Positions 10,812 through 22,021 of a stretch of DNA of 64,000 nucleotides are shown piece after piece. The translations under genes were made by a program, and so were the position numbers. This DNA comes from Prorocentrum cordatum (taxonomy: Eukaryota; Sar; Dinophyceae; Prorocentrales; Prorocentraceae): positions 748,972-812,971 of the forward strand of contig CAUYUJ010017627.1 in assembly GCA_963575745.1 (NCBI GenBank). The letters are read 5' to 3'. Under the pieces are notes generated by a model. It was not told where the DNA came from. It saw only the letters and a list, made by a program, of their open reading frames with translations, and did no database searches. Every line of letters starts with the position of its first letter. The first letter of the stretch is position 1.

Positions 10812-12662
10812 GCATCGTGCCAGGCAGGCCGTTGCAAAAAGGGCGAACGGTGCAAAGTGCTACGCGCTGGCTCTGGCAACCGCCCCACGCCGCGGCATCC
10901 TAGACGCGCGTCGCAGGGCAGCGCGGGCGCCCGCGAGAAACGACCTGCCACGGGGTGAGCCGCGCAACGGCCGCCCTCAGACGGAGGCGCCGAGACGCCG
11001 TTTCTCCCCCGCAAAACATGGCGCCTGCCCGCGACGAGACCGGCGCAGATGGCCTCGCGCTGCAAAGTTTACCTTCTTCACTGACCCGGGCAAAAGCTGC
11101 AAGTTGGGCAGCGGCTGCCGCTGCGCCCTCATTGCGTTTGGCGCGGAGACCCCCGAGAGGGGCCCTAGCCGCGCCCGCAGTCAGGACAGCCGCAACAGGG
11201 CGTCCTCCCCCGGACGTGCGGGGGACGACCAATGCCCCCCATGCGGGGTGCGCCAGGGCTCGCGGAGTCCCGGGCGGCCCCCGCGGCGACCCCGCTATCC
11301 TTCGCGGGGCGGCAGCAGCGGCAGTAGCGGCAGCAGCGGCAGCAGCGGCGCGCGGTTGCCCACGACGCGCTACAGGGGCCGCGCACATGCAGCGCCGCGA
11401 CGCGGCCAGCGACGAGACCAAACGCGCGCGATTCGCGAAAAGTCCTCGGCGGCCGCATCTACGCGCGCCACCGCAGAACCGCGACGTCACATGCGTTTCG
11501 ACTTCGACAACATCGGCGTCGCCGCCGACCCTGTGCCCATGCGGCGGCGACTGGCCACATTGCTGCCGAAGCCAACAGGGGCGACCCCTTGTCGCGCCCT
11601 ACCCGCCGCCGGACTGGCGGCTGCAGGACGGCGCCGAGGCGCTCCGAGCCTGCCGGCTCGAGACGCAGAAGTGGCGCGACGACCTTCCTACCCCGGCCAG
11701 ACTTGCCGCGGCGCCAGCCCCGCCGTCCGACGACGGCCCGGCGTCGGCGGCCAAGCCCGCGACCGAGCCCACCATGCCGACGTGGTCAACACGTGGTCAA
11801 CGGCAATGTTGTCACGGACGCGGATTTTGGACAGTGGTTCTGCTCGCCGCGCCCAGGACATAGCCGACCTCGCACAGCGCGAAACCACCGACGCGCGCGT
11901 GGGGCGCGAGCAAATTGGAATTTGCCAATGGCAACATCATCGCCACCGAGCGCGTCTAACTGCATTTCCCACGCACTGGGCTATCCATGTCCGCCCTTGC
12001 GATGGACAGCTGCCCTTCGGCGCTGTCAGTGGGGCAACTGGTGCAAGGCGACGGCTGTCGATGACTGCGGGATCCACAACTGGGCCACTTGTTGCAGGAC
12101 CCACAGGGCTAATGGCATGAGGTTGCAGTGCGCACCCGCATCCCATAGCTCAATTTCAACGACTTCGAACGGACGCAACCGCCCAAGCTGTTCGCCGCAT
12201 CGCAAGCGCCAGGGCGCCCGCGACACCTCGCGGCAAGGCGGGCGCGCTGATCGGCGCCAACGCATGCGTTGTGCCCCGAAAACACGGAGAGCCCCCCGCC
12301 TTCGGCATTGGCAAGTGATCGACCGCAACCATATGATCACTCCCCGCGCCGACGAGTTCGCGTTTCACGTCGTGGAACTGCTCGCTGGATCCAGCAACAT
12401 TTACTCGAGCCATCGGTCATCTTCCCCGCCAGAACTCCAAAGACCGAGAAGACAACGGAGACCGCTAGGACTGCCAGGTCCATCGCTGACGTTGCCTGTC
12501 TCATTCTCCCTCTCTCGGCCCTCCATCCGTTTGCGCGCGCGCGTTGTTGAAGATCTCTCGCGCCGCAGTTCGCGGGGCAATAATCGTCGGGGACTCATTG
12601 CATTGCGGAAAATGTGGGGCGACTCGATTGCGGCCGATGCGCCTTTTCAGGGGTGTCTTTAG
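10812..12662 (+). other. GC-rich stretch with CCCH-like relics
   Basis: All frames are Arg/Ala/Pro-rich and long by composition. Three fragments resemble C-x-C-x-C-H fingers with missing ligands: CQAGRCKKGERCKVL (about 10,820), FTDPGKSCKLGSGCR (about 11,080) and RCQWGNWCKATAVDDCGIH (about 12,030). They may be decayed fingers of the preceding ORF. No intact gene can be assigned. Confidence 0.25.
11310..11346. repeat. GGCAGCAGC trinucleotide-type repeat
   Basis: Repeated GGC-AGC/AGT codons (Gly-Ser) within the Arg/Ala-rich region. Confidence 0.7.
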
Positions 12663-13960
12663 TCGACGTTCCCGCGGCGGCAGGATCGGCCAGGCGACGG
12701 CCCCGCGCGCGCGGCAACCTGGCGCGTCTATCTCCGCGGCTGACGCCGATCATCCTCCGCGCTCATCGGCAGAGATCGGCCCCGAGGGGGCCCGTGTGTC
12801 TACGGGGCCCGAGCCTGGCCCAGGAAGCTCCGCTCCCGCACTCCAAATCCCCGATGAATCGCCCCCCGGGTCCGGTTTTTCAATGCGCCTTCTCTGCAAT
12901 TCAAGGGGCCCGGCGCATTGGGGCGCTCGCTTTGGATTAGAGTTTAGCGGGTTAGTGCTTTTTAGGCGCCCCGTCGCAGAAGGGGCCCCGGAATGTCCGG
13001 TCGCATGTGGATGGGGGGTCCGGTTTTTTAGGCGGGGGGTCGAGTAATGAGGGGTTTGGAGTGGCCGCTCTCGCCCGGGGCCAGATCACCGATGCACTCC
13101 GTTCGGACCTCGACGCCCTCCTCCAGGATGGCGAGAGGGCTGCGTAGGAGACGGCCCTCGCGGGGCAACCCAGGCGGATCGCGGCGGAGCATCCCGGCAC
13201 TGCCTCGCAGGCCGAGCTCGCGGAGACATCGCGATGGGCAAGCTCCCCGATCAGAAGACCGATGAGGGGTGCGAATCTCCTTCCGCCGATCTGGCCACCG
13301 ACAGCGCTCGCGAGATCTCCGATCAGGCCCTCCGCGACCTTGGCGGCCTGAGAGTCGGCGGAGACGCCCGCGAGTGGGCGCCGGCGCCGGCGCGGGCAGG
13401 GGCGCTTGGAATTCAGACGGATAGCGGAGTTGCCAGAGATGTTTCCGCGGCCGTTTTGCCAACTTCGATGGGCACGCCCGCGAGCTGCGCGCGGGCGCTC
13501 CCCAGATCGGCGAGACGGGCCAGGGCCGCGCGACCTCGGCGCAGCTCAGAACGAGGCATCGCAGTGCTGCGACCACCAAGGGGGGCAAAGCCTGCGGCGG
13601 GGGATTGATCCCGTCACCAGCCCCCGCTCTACCCCGCAGCCCGCGCCTCCGCCGCCGCGCCGCGATGAGCCTGCCACGGGCGCTGCCTCCTCCTCGGGCG
13701 CGGCGTCTTCCGGCGGCCCTGCCCCCGGCGACGCAGACTGGAGTCGCGGGGCGACAGAAGTTGCCGCGCCTATCGCGGCGGGAGCGCGGAGTCCGATTAC
13801 GCCGCTGCGCCTGCCGCAAGGCTCGCAGCACGCGACCAGCTAGCGCGCTCGGAGCGGCGCCCGCAGGGCGCTCCCGGAGGCGCGGTGGCGCCACAACCTC
13901 GAGCACTACCGCAACAACATATCGCTACTGGTCGCGCGATCTGAACAATTGGATATAGGC
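12663..13960. other. GC-rich sequence without a recognisable gene
   Basis: A minus-strand ORF of 292 codons (13,028-13,906) and overlapping plus ORFs are all Arg/Pro/Ala-rich and look compositional. One plus-strand stretch near 13,060-13,225 reads like a helix (LARGQITDALRSDLDALLQD) but has a stop at 13,147. Not called. Confidence 0.3.
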
Positions 13961-14155
13961 AGATTAAAATGGTTGTGTATATAACTGGGTTGATCATACT
14001 GCTGCTTGCTCGGTTGGACAATTTGACAATCGTTGCAATCGCACTTGGGATCGCGCATGCCACGCTTCCAAGATGTTTCGTAGATAAACCAATTCACTGG
14101 TGCAACACTTGGAATGACTTTCCAATGCTTGTGGATTTCGTATATTGACGTTGCT

Positions 14156-14282
14156 GGCGCTATGGGCATACGCGCACCTAGGCAGGTTGCCCGCCGCAAA
14201 TGTTGTACGATTTGTCGTGGCATCATGGGCATGAACGCGCCTGGACAGGTCGCCCGCCGCGAATATAGTACATGATATTTCC
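14156..14282 (+). repeat. Two tandem copies of a 63-bp unit
   Basis: GGCGCTATGGGCATACGCGC...GCAGGTTGCCCGCCGC and GGCATCATGGGCATGAACGC...ACAGGTCGCCCGCCGC follow each other. The ATCATGGGCAT start resembles the tandem repeat at 5,750-6,265. Confidence 0.7.
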
Positions 14283-14339
14283 TTGTCGCGGACTTCAATG
14301 TTCATGTGCTGTCGGTTATTTAAGGAAACGACATTTTAA

Positions 14340-15180
14340 ATGAAGGCCAGATCCCAATAACATTTTTCAGTGCGATCAACATCATGTGGCGATGCTGGGT
14401 ATATTGCACAAGTATGTTTGGGAAGTATGTTGGGGCCTGGAGCGCCCACGTGTTTGAACATTTTACGCTATCGCTATTTTGATCAAGTGTTGTCACAAGT
14501 TGGACCACGTGCGCAATGTTGATTGTGTCTTCGGGTGGCTTCGCGCCCACATATCGCGAGATACTGGTTTGGGGCTGGGGCCTGGGGGAGCCCTGTGACA
14601 AATTCGCCGCGTTGTGTGTTACTCCTGGGCAGTTGTCGTCTCAAATTCGATATCGCATACAGTTCTGAATTCACGCTTTGGGCTGCTACGCACCCACCTA
14701 TTACATTGTCTATAATATTTGAATTGAGTATGGTTTTTTTTGAAAGCATACCTGCACGCGGTGCGTTGTGCGGTGGTGGAAACGCCCGCGCCATTGTACT
14801 TCAGTCGCGCATTTGACGTAGGACTTGTTTTTTTCTTTTACTCTACCAACCCCGTCGCCTGAGGTGACGGGGGGTCGTCGAGGTGTGCCGAAGCGTTTTT
14901 TGGGAGGCGCACCTTCGGCCCGCTTAGACGGGTAGACTCCTTTACGTACCCCGTGCTGCGTGGTAGGCCTTTTTCCTTTCTCCTTGCTGAAGGGGGGCCC
15001 GTTTTGGGTTCGCCGGGGATGGAAAGGGTGTTTCGCGTGGTCCTCACATCTCTGTTCCCTAGTTCCGCCTCCGTCTCCCGTGGGCCCGAGGCCCACGTGG
15101 AGCGGGCGGGATTCGGGACAGTGCGCGTGACGACCGCTCATATTACTTTTCAATACATCTATCTTGTTATCTTTTCGGTT
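14340..15180. other. No gene recognised; contains a hairpin-rich stretch
   Basis: AT-richer sequence to about 14,840, then mixed sequence. An inverted repeat CCCCGTC...GACGGGG lies at about 14,850-14,872. Nothing coding is supported. Confidence 0.35.
15079..15097. other. Perfect 8-bp hairpin with 3-nt loop
   Basis: CGTGGGCC and GGCCCACG flank the loop CGA. No U-tract follows. Role unknown. Confidence 0.6.
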
Positions 15181-15185
15181 CAGGC

Positions 15186-15321
15186 ACTGGACATTTGACA
15201 TCATTCGCGCCCCTGCTTCCGCGGGCGCATGGGGGAAAGAGACACCTCTTTCCCCCCTATCGCCCTCTACCTACGGACCCCGCGGTAGGTTCGACTCATT
15301 GGTCGTTAAACTCCGTTCACA
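15186..15321 (+). repeat. 136-bp dispersed repeat, copy 2
   Basis: Second copy of the repeat at 8,171-8,301, same orientation, with CATCATTCGCGCCCCTGC and GTAGGTTCGACTCATTGG conserved. It runs straight into minisatellite block 3. Confidence 0.75.
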
Positions 15322-15960
15322 CCTTCGGTTCCTTGGAAACATTTTGGGGTTTGTTCGGCGCCTCTCTGGCAGTCTTGGGGCGTTCCTGGGCCGTCGGGCG
15401 CCGTATCGGGGGCCTCCCTGGACCGTCTTGGGGCCGTCTTGGAGGCCGTTTTGGGCGTCATGAAGCCCCCGCTCTTTGTTTTCGGCCCATCCTGCCGACG
15501 TGCCTGGGCTGCGGGTCGGAGTTCTCGGGGATGTTTTTGGGGGTCTCCTCGGGGCGCTTTCGGGGGCCTCGTCGGGGGTAGTTCTGGAGCCTCATGGGGC
15601 GCCTCCTGGGGCGCCTTCCCCGTCTGGCTCCCCTTTTGATGACGTTTTTGTTTTTTGGGGGCAGTGCCCCTTTTCGGCCGTTTTGGGGCCCTCCTGGGCC
15701 GTTTTCGGGCCCTCTTGGAGGTCTCTTGGGGCGATTGTGGTGGCCTCTTGGGCCGGCGCGGATCGTCGGGAAGCTGAACAGGCGACAAGTGCAAACGCCA
15801 AAAGTTTTGAACATCCGATGGGCAATCCATGATTGTTGCGTCTTGGGCCCCCCTTGGGACGCTTCTTGATTATTGGAACTCTTTTGGGGCGTCTTGGTGA
15901 CCTCGTCGGCCGTGTTGAGGCCATCTTGGGCATATTGTGGCGGTCTTTCAACAGCTCGGA
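15322..15960. repeat. TCTTGGGGCC-type minisatellite, block 3
   Basis: The longest block, about 640 bp of degenerate units such as GTCTTGGGGCGTTCCTGGGC. All overlapping ORFs on both strands are low-complexity. Confidence 0.75.
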
Positions 15961-15999
15961 TCCCTACTGGGCCGTCTTGAATTTGAGTTCCGGGTCCGT

Positions 16000-16110
16000 T
16001 CAAGAATCCGCAGGGTCGAGGATTGAGGATCAACGGAATACGCAAAGAACCCGGGGACACGCCTTTTCCGTTCCCTGCGCCACGGTGGCGGATTAGCAGA
16101 TCAGCATAAT
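16000..16110. repeat. Flanking repeat associated with the minisatellite, diverged copy
   Basis: GGGGACACGCC, a CCCTGCGCC-like piece and GGTGGCGGATTAG line up in order with the second half of the flanks at 5,570 and 18,290. Weak but in the same position relative to its block. Confidence 0.35.
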
Positions 16111-16344
16111 TATGGTGTTCATGTGTCAGGGTCACAGCATAGTATCAGTATTAGCATGAACCTCACACGCTGAGCATGGGCCAGGGGGTTTAGCTTGAGT
16201 AGCTGCAGGCGTGACGTGAGAAGGTGCAGCGTATATTTGTTGTTCCACTTCCCCATGCGGCAATGGTGCAACGCGTGTTGTAACCCGTGGTCCGTCTAGC
16301 ACGCCATACGTTTGCAGTATATATAAATATATATACATATATAA

Positions 16345-16570
16345 GTTGTCAAGCTTTCAAGACTAACAAAACGTTGAAGATGCATCAGACAAGGAAGCAC
16401 GCGCTGAAGTGCCCTACCAGTTTTTGTTTCGTGGACGAGTTCGCTGTGTGTGTACGTATGGTACAGCGTTTCAACATAACCTCCGCTTCACTGCACATTT
16501 GTCTGATTCCCGCCGAACGGCGTGCTGGGACAAATGCAGTTTGCCCCGCTACCTGGAGGATCGCCAGGCC
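16345..16570 (+). pseudogene. C-terminal zinc-finger relic of a non-LTR retrotransposon
   Basis: Reading across two frames gives FKTNKTLKMHQTRKH, then KCPTSF...VDEFAVCV, then LRFTAHLSDSRRTACWDKC. The order (basic H-x3-H, Cys pair, HL(S/T)D-RR-C) is the zinc-binding C-terminus seen in dinoflagellate LINE polyproteins. The RT that should precede it is absent; upstream is TA-rich and minisatellite. A small 3' fragment, typical of heavy 5' truncation. Confidence 0.5.
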
Positions 16571-17600
16571 AGGGAAGCTGCATCCCATCGCTGCTGGCAG
16601 CGTGCGCACGTGTGTAGGTTTAGCCAGCAGACGAGGACCACAGGGCCGGCGGAGAGGCGTTGCGGTCGGGTTTTTTTGGCGAGGGTCATACATCATGTGG
16701 GCGGGTTCTGGCGCGATGCAGTTCGTCGAGTTGATCGCGGGCGCTGCGTAATGATTGCCACCGCAGGGCCCGCGGAGGAGCACGAGCGAGGGCATCTCCT
16801 GGTTCCAAGAGGAGCAGCGCGGCCGGTGCGTTATCTCAGTTTGGGTTTGACCGCGCGCCCCAGGGGAGCATGGCGTGCGCGTGATGTGCGCAGGGGCCCA
16901 GGGCTCTGGAGATCGAGCGCCATTCTGGTGGCTCACTGGATTCCCGCAATCCTGGGATATCACGGGAGCTTTGGAAAAGTTGTCATTTTCTGCGCCAACC
17001 TTGCCCCCGATCACAGCTATTTGCTTGTGAATTGCCAAAGGTGGAAGCAGAACGCGAATGAATCATTTTGCGTGGCCTCGTAGAAGCCGCGCGCGAGGGC
17101 ATCATCGCAGAGCTAGGTGAACGGAGGATAATCAACGTCGACCATGTTGAGAGTCGAGGCTGTCCACAAGAGACCCGATGTCCGCATTTATACCTTTGAG
17201 CGAACTGCTTCGCAGGCAGCACTGACACGCGCAGGGAGGTCATTAAAATTGGGGCGGCGCTGATTCTGGCCATCGGTGGCTGCGGTGGCCTGACAGCTTC
17301 CTTGGATTATGTGTTCCGCCCGCCCCCCGCTCCCTTCAGCACTCAACCTAAAACAGGCGCGAGCCGCGATCGTGGTTGCAGCAATGCCACCTGCTAGCTG
17401 GGACCCCGCCCCTGCCAGCTGGGCGGACCTCCTGGACGATGCGGCGCAGACGCCGCCGCCTCCGCCCGCGGGGTCCGCAGGCCCCGGCTGCGGTAGCTTG
17501 CCCCCGTTCCCCCCCTCGCTGTCTGCCCCCCCTTTATCCCAATCTGTTGATCGAGCAAGATGTCTAAGAGGCTTACGCCATTCCGCTGACCCCAAGAAGA
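16571..17600. other. No gene recognised
   Basis: ORFs on both strands overlap (to 224 codons) with no recognised domain. 17,440-17,560 is Pro/Ala-rich. Nothing supportable. Confidence 0.35.
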
Positions 17601-17605
17601 GGGAT

Positions 17606-18120
17606 GAAGTCAACGGGTGAGGCCTTTGGGGGCCTCTCGGGGACCCTCTGGGGGTCTCCTTTGGGCCTCTTGGGGGCCTGTTCGGGCCTCTTGGGAGTGT
17701 TCCGTGGGCGCCTGCTGGCGGTCTCGGGGGTCCTCTTGGGGCGGACGGCTCGGAATGTCAGTTCGAGTTGCCTCTCCTGGGGCTCTCTTGGGGCCTGTCG
17801 GGGCTCTCTTGGGCCGTCTTGGGTGCCTCTTGGGCAGTCTTGGGACCCATTGCGGCCGCCTTGGTGCCCTCGTGGGGGTTCTTGGAGCGAGCATGGGGAC
17901 CTCTTGAGCCGACTTGGGCACGGCTGACACCACGTATGCGAAGATGTTCAAATGATATGTGTTCCTTAGGGATTTGGACGATTGTTGCTTCTTGGGGCCT
18001 TTTCGGGGGTCGTTTTGGAGCCCTCTTGGGGCGTCTTTGAGGCCTCTCGGGCGGTCCGAGGGTGTCTTGGTCGTCTTCCAGGACTCCTGTGCGTGTTGGA
18101 GCCCTGCTTGAGCAAGCATA
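17606..18120. repeat. TCTTGGGGCC-type minisatellite, block 4
   Basis: Degenerate GGCCTCTTGGGGG units over about 500 bp, followed by flank copy 2. Confidence 0.75.
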
Positions 18121-18180
18121 GATCGATTCTTAGGCACCTTGGGGGCCACAGAGTGTAGAAAGGGAGGCTCTGGAGGCCCC

Positions 18181-18355
18181 AGGGGAGCGTTGATGAGCTC
18201 TGAGACCCCTCCCCCCCCTCCAGCCGGCCCCAACCCCCAGGCCAATCCCGCTCTTATCGGATGTCAGACCCCAGGGGAGGGGAGAAGGGGGATGGGGACA
18301 ACCAATCATTTCACACGCCTTTGCACCCCGGGCAAGCGGGGGTCGGCTGACTCAT
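18181..18355. repeat. Flanking repeat associated with the minisatellite, copy 2
   Basis: GAGCGTTGATGAGCTC, a C-rich run, AGGGGAGGGGAG, GACAACCAATC, GCCTTTGCACCCC and GTCGGCTGAC match the order at 5,472-5,640. Confidence 0.5.
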
Positions 18356-18359
18356 AGGG

Positions 18360-18720
18360 TGGAAGGTTCGGTTCTAGACAGGGACCAGGCGGGCGATAGG
18401 CAGGCTTTATCTGAGATGTGGCGACCCTTGCTGCAAGTAGTACATTGACGTTCCCTTTTCCAGTGAATTCGGTTGAACCTGTTGTTTTGGAAGCATGGCG
18501 GTTGTCTGCCCCTGGGGGGACCGCTCCTGTTACGGGACAGACCGTCCGACCGATTTTCCCCCATCTGCCGTGGTGCTGAGTTGCCCCACTGACCATCCTT
18601 AGACTTCCGTCGCTCTTCCCCGCCCTCTGCCTCCGTCTTAGTTGCGACCCTTGGAAGCCATATTGATTCGATCAGTTCGGCATGAGAAAAGGCATTCAAT
18701 GGTTATCGCCATGTTCGTCC
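18360..18720. other. No gene recognised
   Basis: Unique sequence between two repeat blocks; no coding support. Confidence 0.4.
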
Positions 18721-18724
18721 GCAT

Positions 18725-18960
18725 GTTCGTGGGCCTCGTGGGGTCATAGTGGGGATTCGTTCGGGAGTTGTTCTGGGTTTGCTGGGGGCATGTTGGAAGT
18801 TTGTATGTCGCCGTGATTGGCATGTGAGCCGTCTTGGCGGGTCACAAAATCGTCTTCATTTTCAAGCCGTCTGGGGCTGGTCTCGAGTTTGGGGGCGGTC
18901 TTGGCCCGTGTTGGGCTTATCTTGGACTTTCTGTGGGGCTGTTTGATCGCTTGGAGACTG
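18725..18960. repeat. TCTTGGGGCC-type minisatellite, block 5 (eroded)
   Basis: Shorter and more diverged than the others, with GTGGGCCTCGTGGGG and GGCGGTCTTGGCCCG style units. Confidence 0.5.
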
Positions 18961-18964
18961 GAGC

Positions 18965-20155
18965 GGCCTCGCTTCTCCTCCCCTCCTCTTCTGGCCATCC
19001 TTCCTCTCCGCGTCTCCTTTCTTTTGCCATCGCTTCAGATTCCTTCGTGTTCTTTTTTCCCCTCCCCCATGGGTGCTGCCATCCGTACTACCTACCGGGT
19101 ATTGCCGTGACCTCTAGGAAAGTGGTGACAGCGTGGAATTATGTGTGCCCCTTGGGACCCAGCATAATTCGGGCACACGCAAGCCCAAAGCAACGTCGCG
19201 TGTCTTGGGTGCCGCCAAGCGCACATGTGTCTATGTTTTCTTGCGACCCATGGGGACTAATCGGAGTATGGGCACGCAGAATTAGTGGCGCGCGGGCACA
19301 CTTTTTGGCTGTAACGGCCTCGCGCGCAGCGTCGAGGCTGAGAAAGTGACTGAACGGGGCCGCTCAGAGCGTGCAGGGAACCATAGTGGGTCAACCATGC
19401 CATACTTCTACCAAGGCGTGGACAGCGAGGGTGCAGCGGGTGGCAACAAGGCCAAGTGGAAGCACAGTACGGCGAGAGACGGCAAGGACGGCAAGAACGG
19501 CCGGGGCCCGGGTGACAGCACGAAGACAAACACACCGCGGTTGCCCCGGGTGTTGCCGAACATACCATCGCCACGTGTTTTCCCACCCCGCCCCCTCCTT
19601 GATTAGCAGCTGCTTGTACTTTCGTCGGGGTCCACAGCCTCCCGCGCGGAGGCCATGAGCTCGGAGACTGCAAGGAGAGCGCCTGTGCAGCCTTCTTTGC
19701 GAGAAGGGGCGATGAGGAGGTGTTTGAATCTCAGCCCCAGCGCGATAGGTTGCTTCGCAGTATACGTACCATAGGGGTTATATTATAAACAAAGGTGTTC
19801 AAGTGTGCTCATCCCGTTCAGCATCCTTCTGCCATTGCTTACGATGATACGCTTCCACTGAGTACGGGGCACATTGCTTTTTGGGTGTAGAGCCAATGAG
19901 GCCGCATCGTGTTCATCCACATGTGTTCCTTTGCTTTGTCCTCGCCTCACCGTTTCCAGTCGCCAATGCGTTTTTCACTGAGGTTGTAAGGCGCGACGTT
20001 TTTCGCTTAAGGCGCCCACAACAATGACTGATCGAAGGGGATGGACGGGGGTCAAACCCCGCTCTGGAGAGCGAAAGGGGCTAGGCCAGAGCATGGACAC
20101 CGCGGCGCGAGGAGATTTGGAGGTAAATCGGGGCGAACGGAGTAAGGGACGGAGA
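18965..20155. other. No gene recognised
   Basis: Mixed composition. Short overlapping ORFs on both strands, none with a recognisable domain. Confidence 0.35.
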
Positions 20156-20158
20156 TGC

Positions 20159-20400
20159 GAGAGGAGGAGGAGGGGGAGGAGGAGGAAGAGGGCGATGAGG
20201 AAGAGGGCGAGGAGGAGGAGGAGGAGGAGGAGGAGGAGGAGGAGGAGTAATATGCGGAGAAGGATGAGGACGAGGCAGAGGAGGAGTGTGAGGAAGAGGG
20301 GAGGCGCTGGAGAGGAAGGAGAAGGTCGAGGAGGAGGAGAAGAGGACGAGAAGAAGAAGGAGGAGGAGCAGACGGAGGAAGAGTGAGTGGAGGAGCAAAG
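20159..20400. repeat. GGA/GAG purine tract
   Basis: Purine-triplet sequence, densest at 20,215-20,250. The overlapping Glu/Arg- and Leu/Ser-rich ORFs are compositional. Confidence 0.8.
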
Positions 20401-21531
20401 GCAGCAGCTGCTGCTGCCCAGCCGAGGAACGGATGGATGCCAGCCACGCCAGTAGCTGCCAGCCTGCCGCTCGCCCTGCCCAGTGGTGCCGAGGATAGGC
20501 CGGGCCGGCACCCAAGGGGATCAGCACCACCATTGCAGATGGGTTGGAGGAGCTCCGAGGAAAGGAGGAGGAAGAAAGAGAGGAGGAGGAGGAGGAGCAG
20601 GAAGAGGCAGATGAGGCCGTGCCCCCGCCCGCAGGACGGCTCCCGCGCTGGCGCTGTCCTCTTCGCCTCGAGGTCCCGTGGGTTGCCGAGGCCCCCAAGT
20701 GGAAAGGTGTGTATGCCAGGAAAGCAGCGCACCTACGGAAGGCGCATCCTGAGGAAACGTGCGCCGCCGCCGAACCTCATCGAGGCCACGACGTCGCTCC
20801 CTCCAGCGCAGCGAGAGTGGACGTGCGGATTGTGCGATGACCACGAAAACGTGCCGTTCGACGAGTTCTGCAGAAGAGAGGCCACGAAGCGGAATTTGGC
20901 GGCGCCGCAAGACCGGTTCCGTGAACATGCCCTGGTGGCGCTGTCGTACCGGGGCCATGCCGAGAACGTGGAGTACAGGAAGGACGGCACGCGTGTGACC
21001 ATGCAGTTCCGATGCAAGAGGTGTCTGTTCGCTGTGGCGTGCGCCAAAGTGTTGTCTGGGCAGCTCTGGCACGGGTTCTCAGGCGACCAGAGCCGCCAGA
21101 GCACGCTCACGAACGGCAGCGCGCGCGCGCAACTGCAGGAGTGGTGGCTTGAAGTGAGGATGGCTGGGGAGGAGGAGGAGGAGGAGGAGGAGGAGGAGGA
21201 GGAGGAGGAGGAGACCCTGAGGAAGCTGGAGTGGGACAAGGAGTTTTTGAACTTCTTGGCGGATGGCTGGTGCCCGCCTGTGTCGACGCGCGCCCTTTAC
21301 AGGAGACGACCAGACGAGGGCGCCGAGGAGTACAGGGCGCGCACGAGCCAAATGCGAGTCCGCCAGGTGCGAGCGCGACTGAAGTACAAGCGGCAGCACG
21401 CGAAGCCCAAGCAACACCTGAACAAAAACAATGGCTACAGGTCGCCAGGCGCCGGCAAAGCGCGACAAGGACTGGGAGGACGAGGAGGCAGAGGAGGCGC
21501 AGGACGCAGGGGCTCCGACGAAAAAAATTAG
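20383..21531 (+). pseudogene. Probable LINE ORF1 (zinc-binding, Glu tract)
   Basis: The frame runs 382 codons, opening with GTG; the first in-frame ATG is 20,437. The N-terminal third is Ala/Arg-rich. A probable zinc-binding region follows, with REWTCGLCDD and FCRR near residues 145-165 and QFRCKRCLFAVAC near 207-219. A run of about 15 Glu (21,168-21,212) comes from a GAG repeat. The end is basic (RARLKYKRQHAKPK). Position 0.5 kb upstream of a LINE endonuclease, and the Cys-pair/basic-end layout, suggest ORF1 of the same element. A host gene is the alternative. There is no obvious stop inside, but the C-terminal third is Gly/Arg-rich and may be read-through. Confidence 0.5.
21168..21212. repeat. 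GAG tract coding poly-Glu
   Basis: Uninterrupted GAG codons inside the ORF1 frame. It could be a microsatellite expansion in a coding sequence. Confidence 0.85.
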
Positions 21532-22020
21532 GAAGTCGGATGCGGCTCCAAACGCCAGCGCAGAGGCAGGAATGGGCATGATGAGGCTGAGGAAACAGGA
21601 GGAGATCAAAGGACCCGTGAGGAGGCAGAAGAGGAGGAGGAGGTAGGAAGCTGAAGTATTTGCGGGAAGGCAGGAGGACGCATACGAGGACCAGGAGGGG
21701 GAAGCAAAAGAGGCACAGGAGGCCGGGGAGCAGGCGAGGAATCTGAGGAATAATGATGAGGTTCCAAGCACCAGCGCAGAGGCAGGAATAGGTAAGAGGA
21801 GGCTGAGGAGACAGGAGGAGATCAGAGGACCCGCGAAGGGGCGAAGGAGGAAGGAGGAGGCTGAAGTACCTGCGAGAAGGCAAGGGGATGGAAAGGCACC
21901 TGTGACGAGGTTGCGGGGGCCACCGCAAAAAGAGGCACCAGAGAAAAGGACCAGGCAGAGGGTACTGAATACGCTGGGGCGGGTGCGCAAAGCTCCCACT
22001 TCCTGAAGGTGCATCCGGGG
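21532..22020 (+). other. Glu/Arg-rich spacer between LINE ORF1 and endonuclease
   Basis: Two similar stretches, GCTCCAAACGCCAGCGCAGA at about 21,546 and GGTTCCAAGCACCAGCGCAG at about 21,761, are each followed by GGCAGGAAT(G/A)GG and an AGGAG-rich tail. This is an internal duplication of about 215 bp. No domain. Confidence 0.4.
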
Positions 22021-22021
22021 C

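Noticed and set aside
13028-13906. 292-codon minus-strand ORF
   Set aside because: Arg/Pro/Ala composition, overlapped by equally open plus frames, no motif.
20052-21239. Leu/Ser-rich minus-strand ORFs that look membrane-like
   Set aside because: Produced by TCC/CTC runs opposite the GGA tracts and opposite the LINE ORF1.
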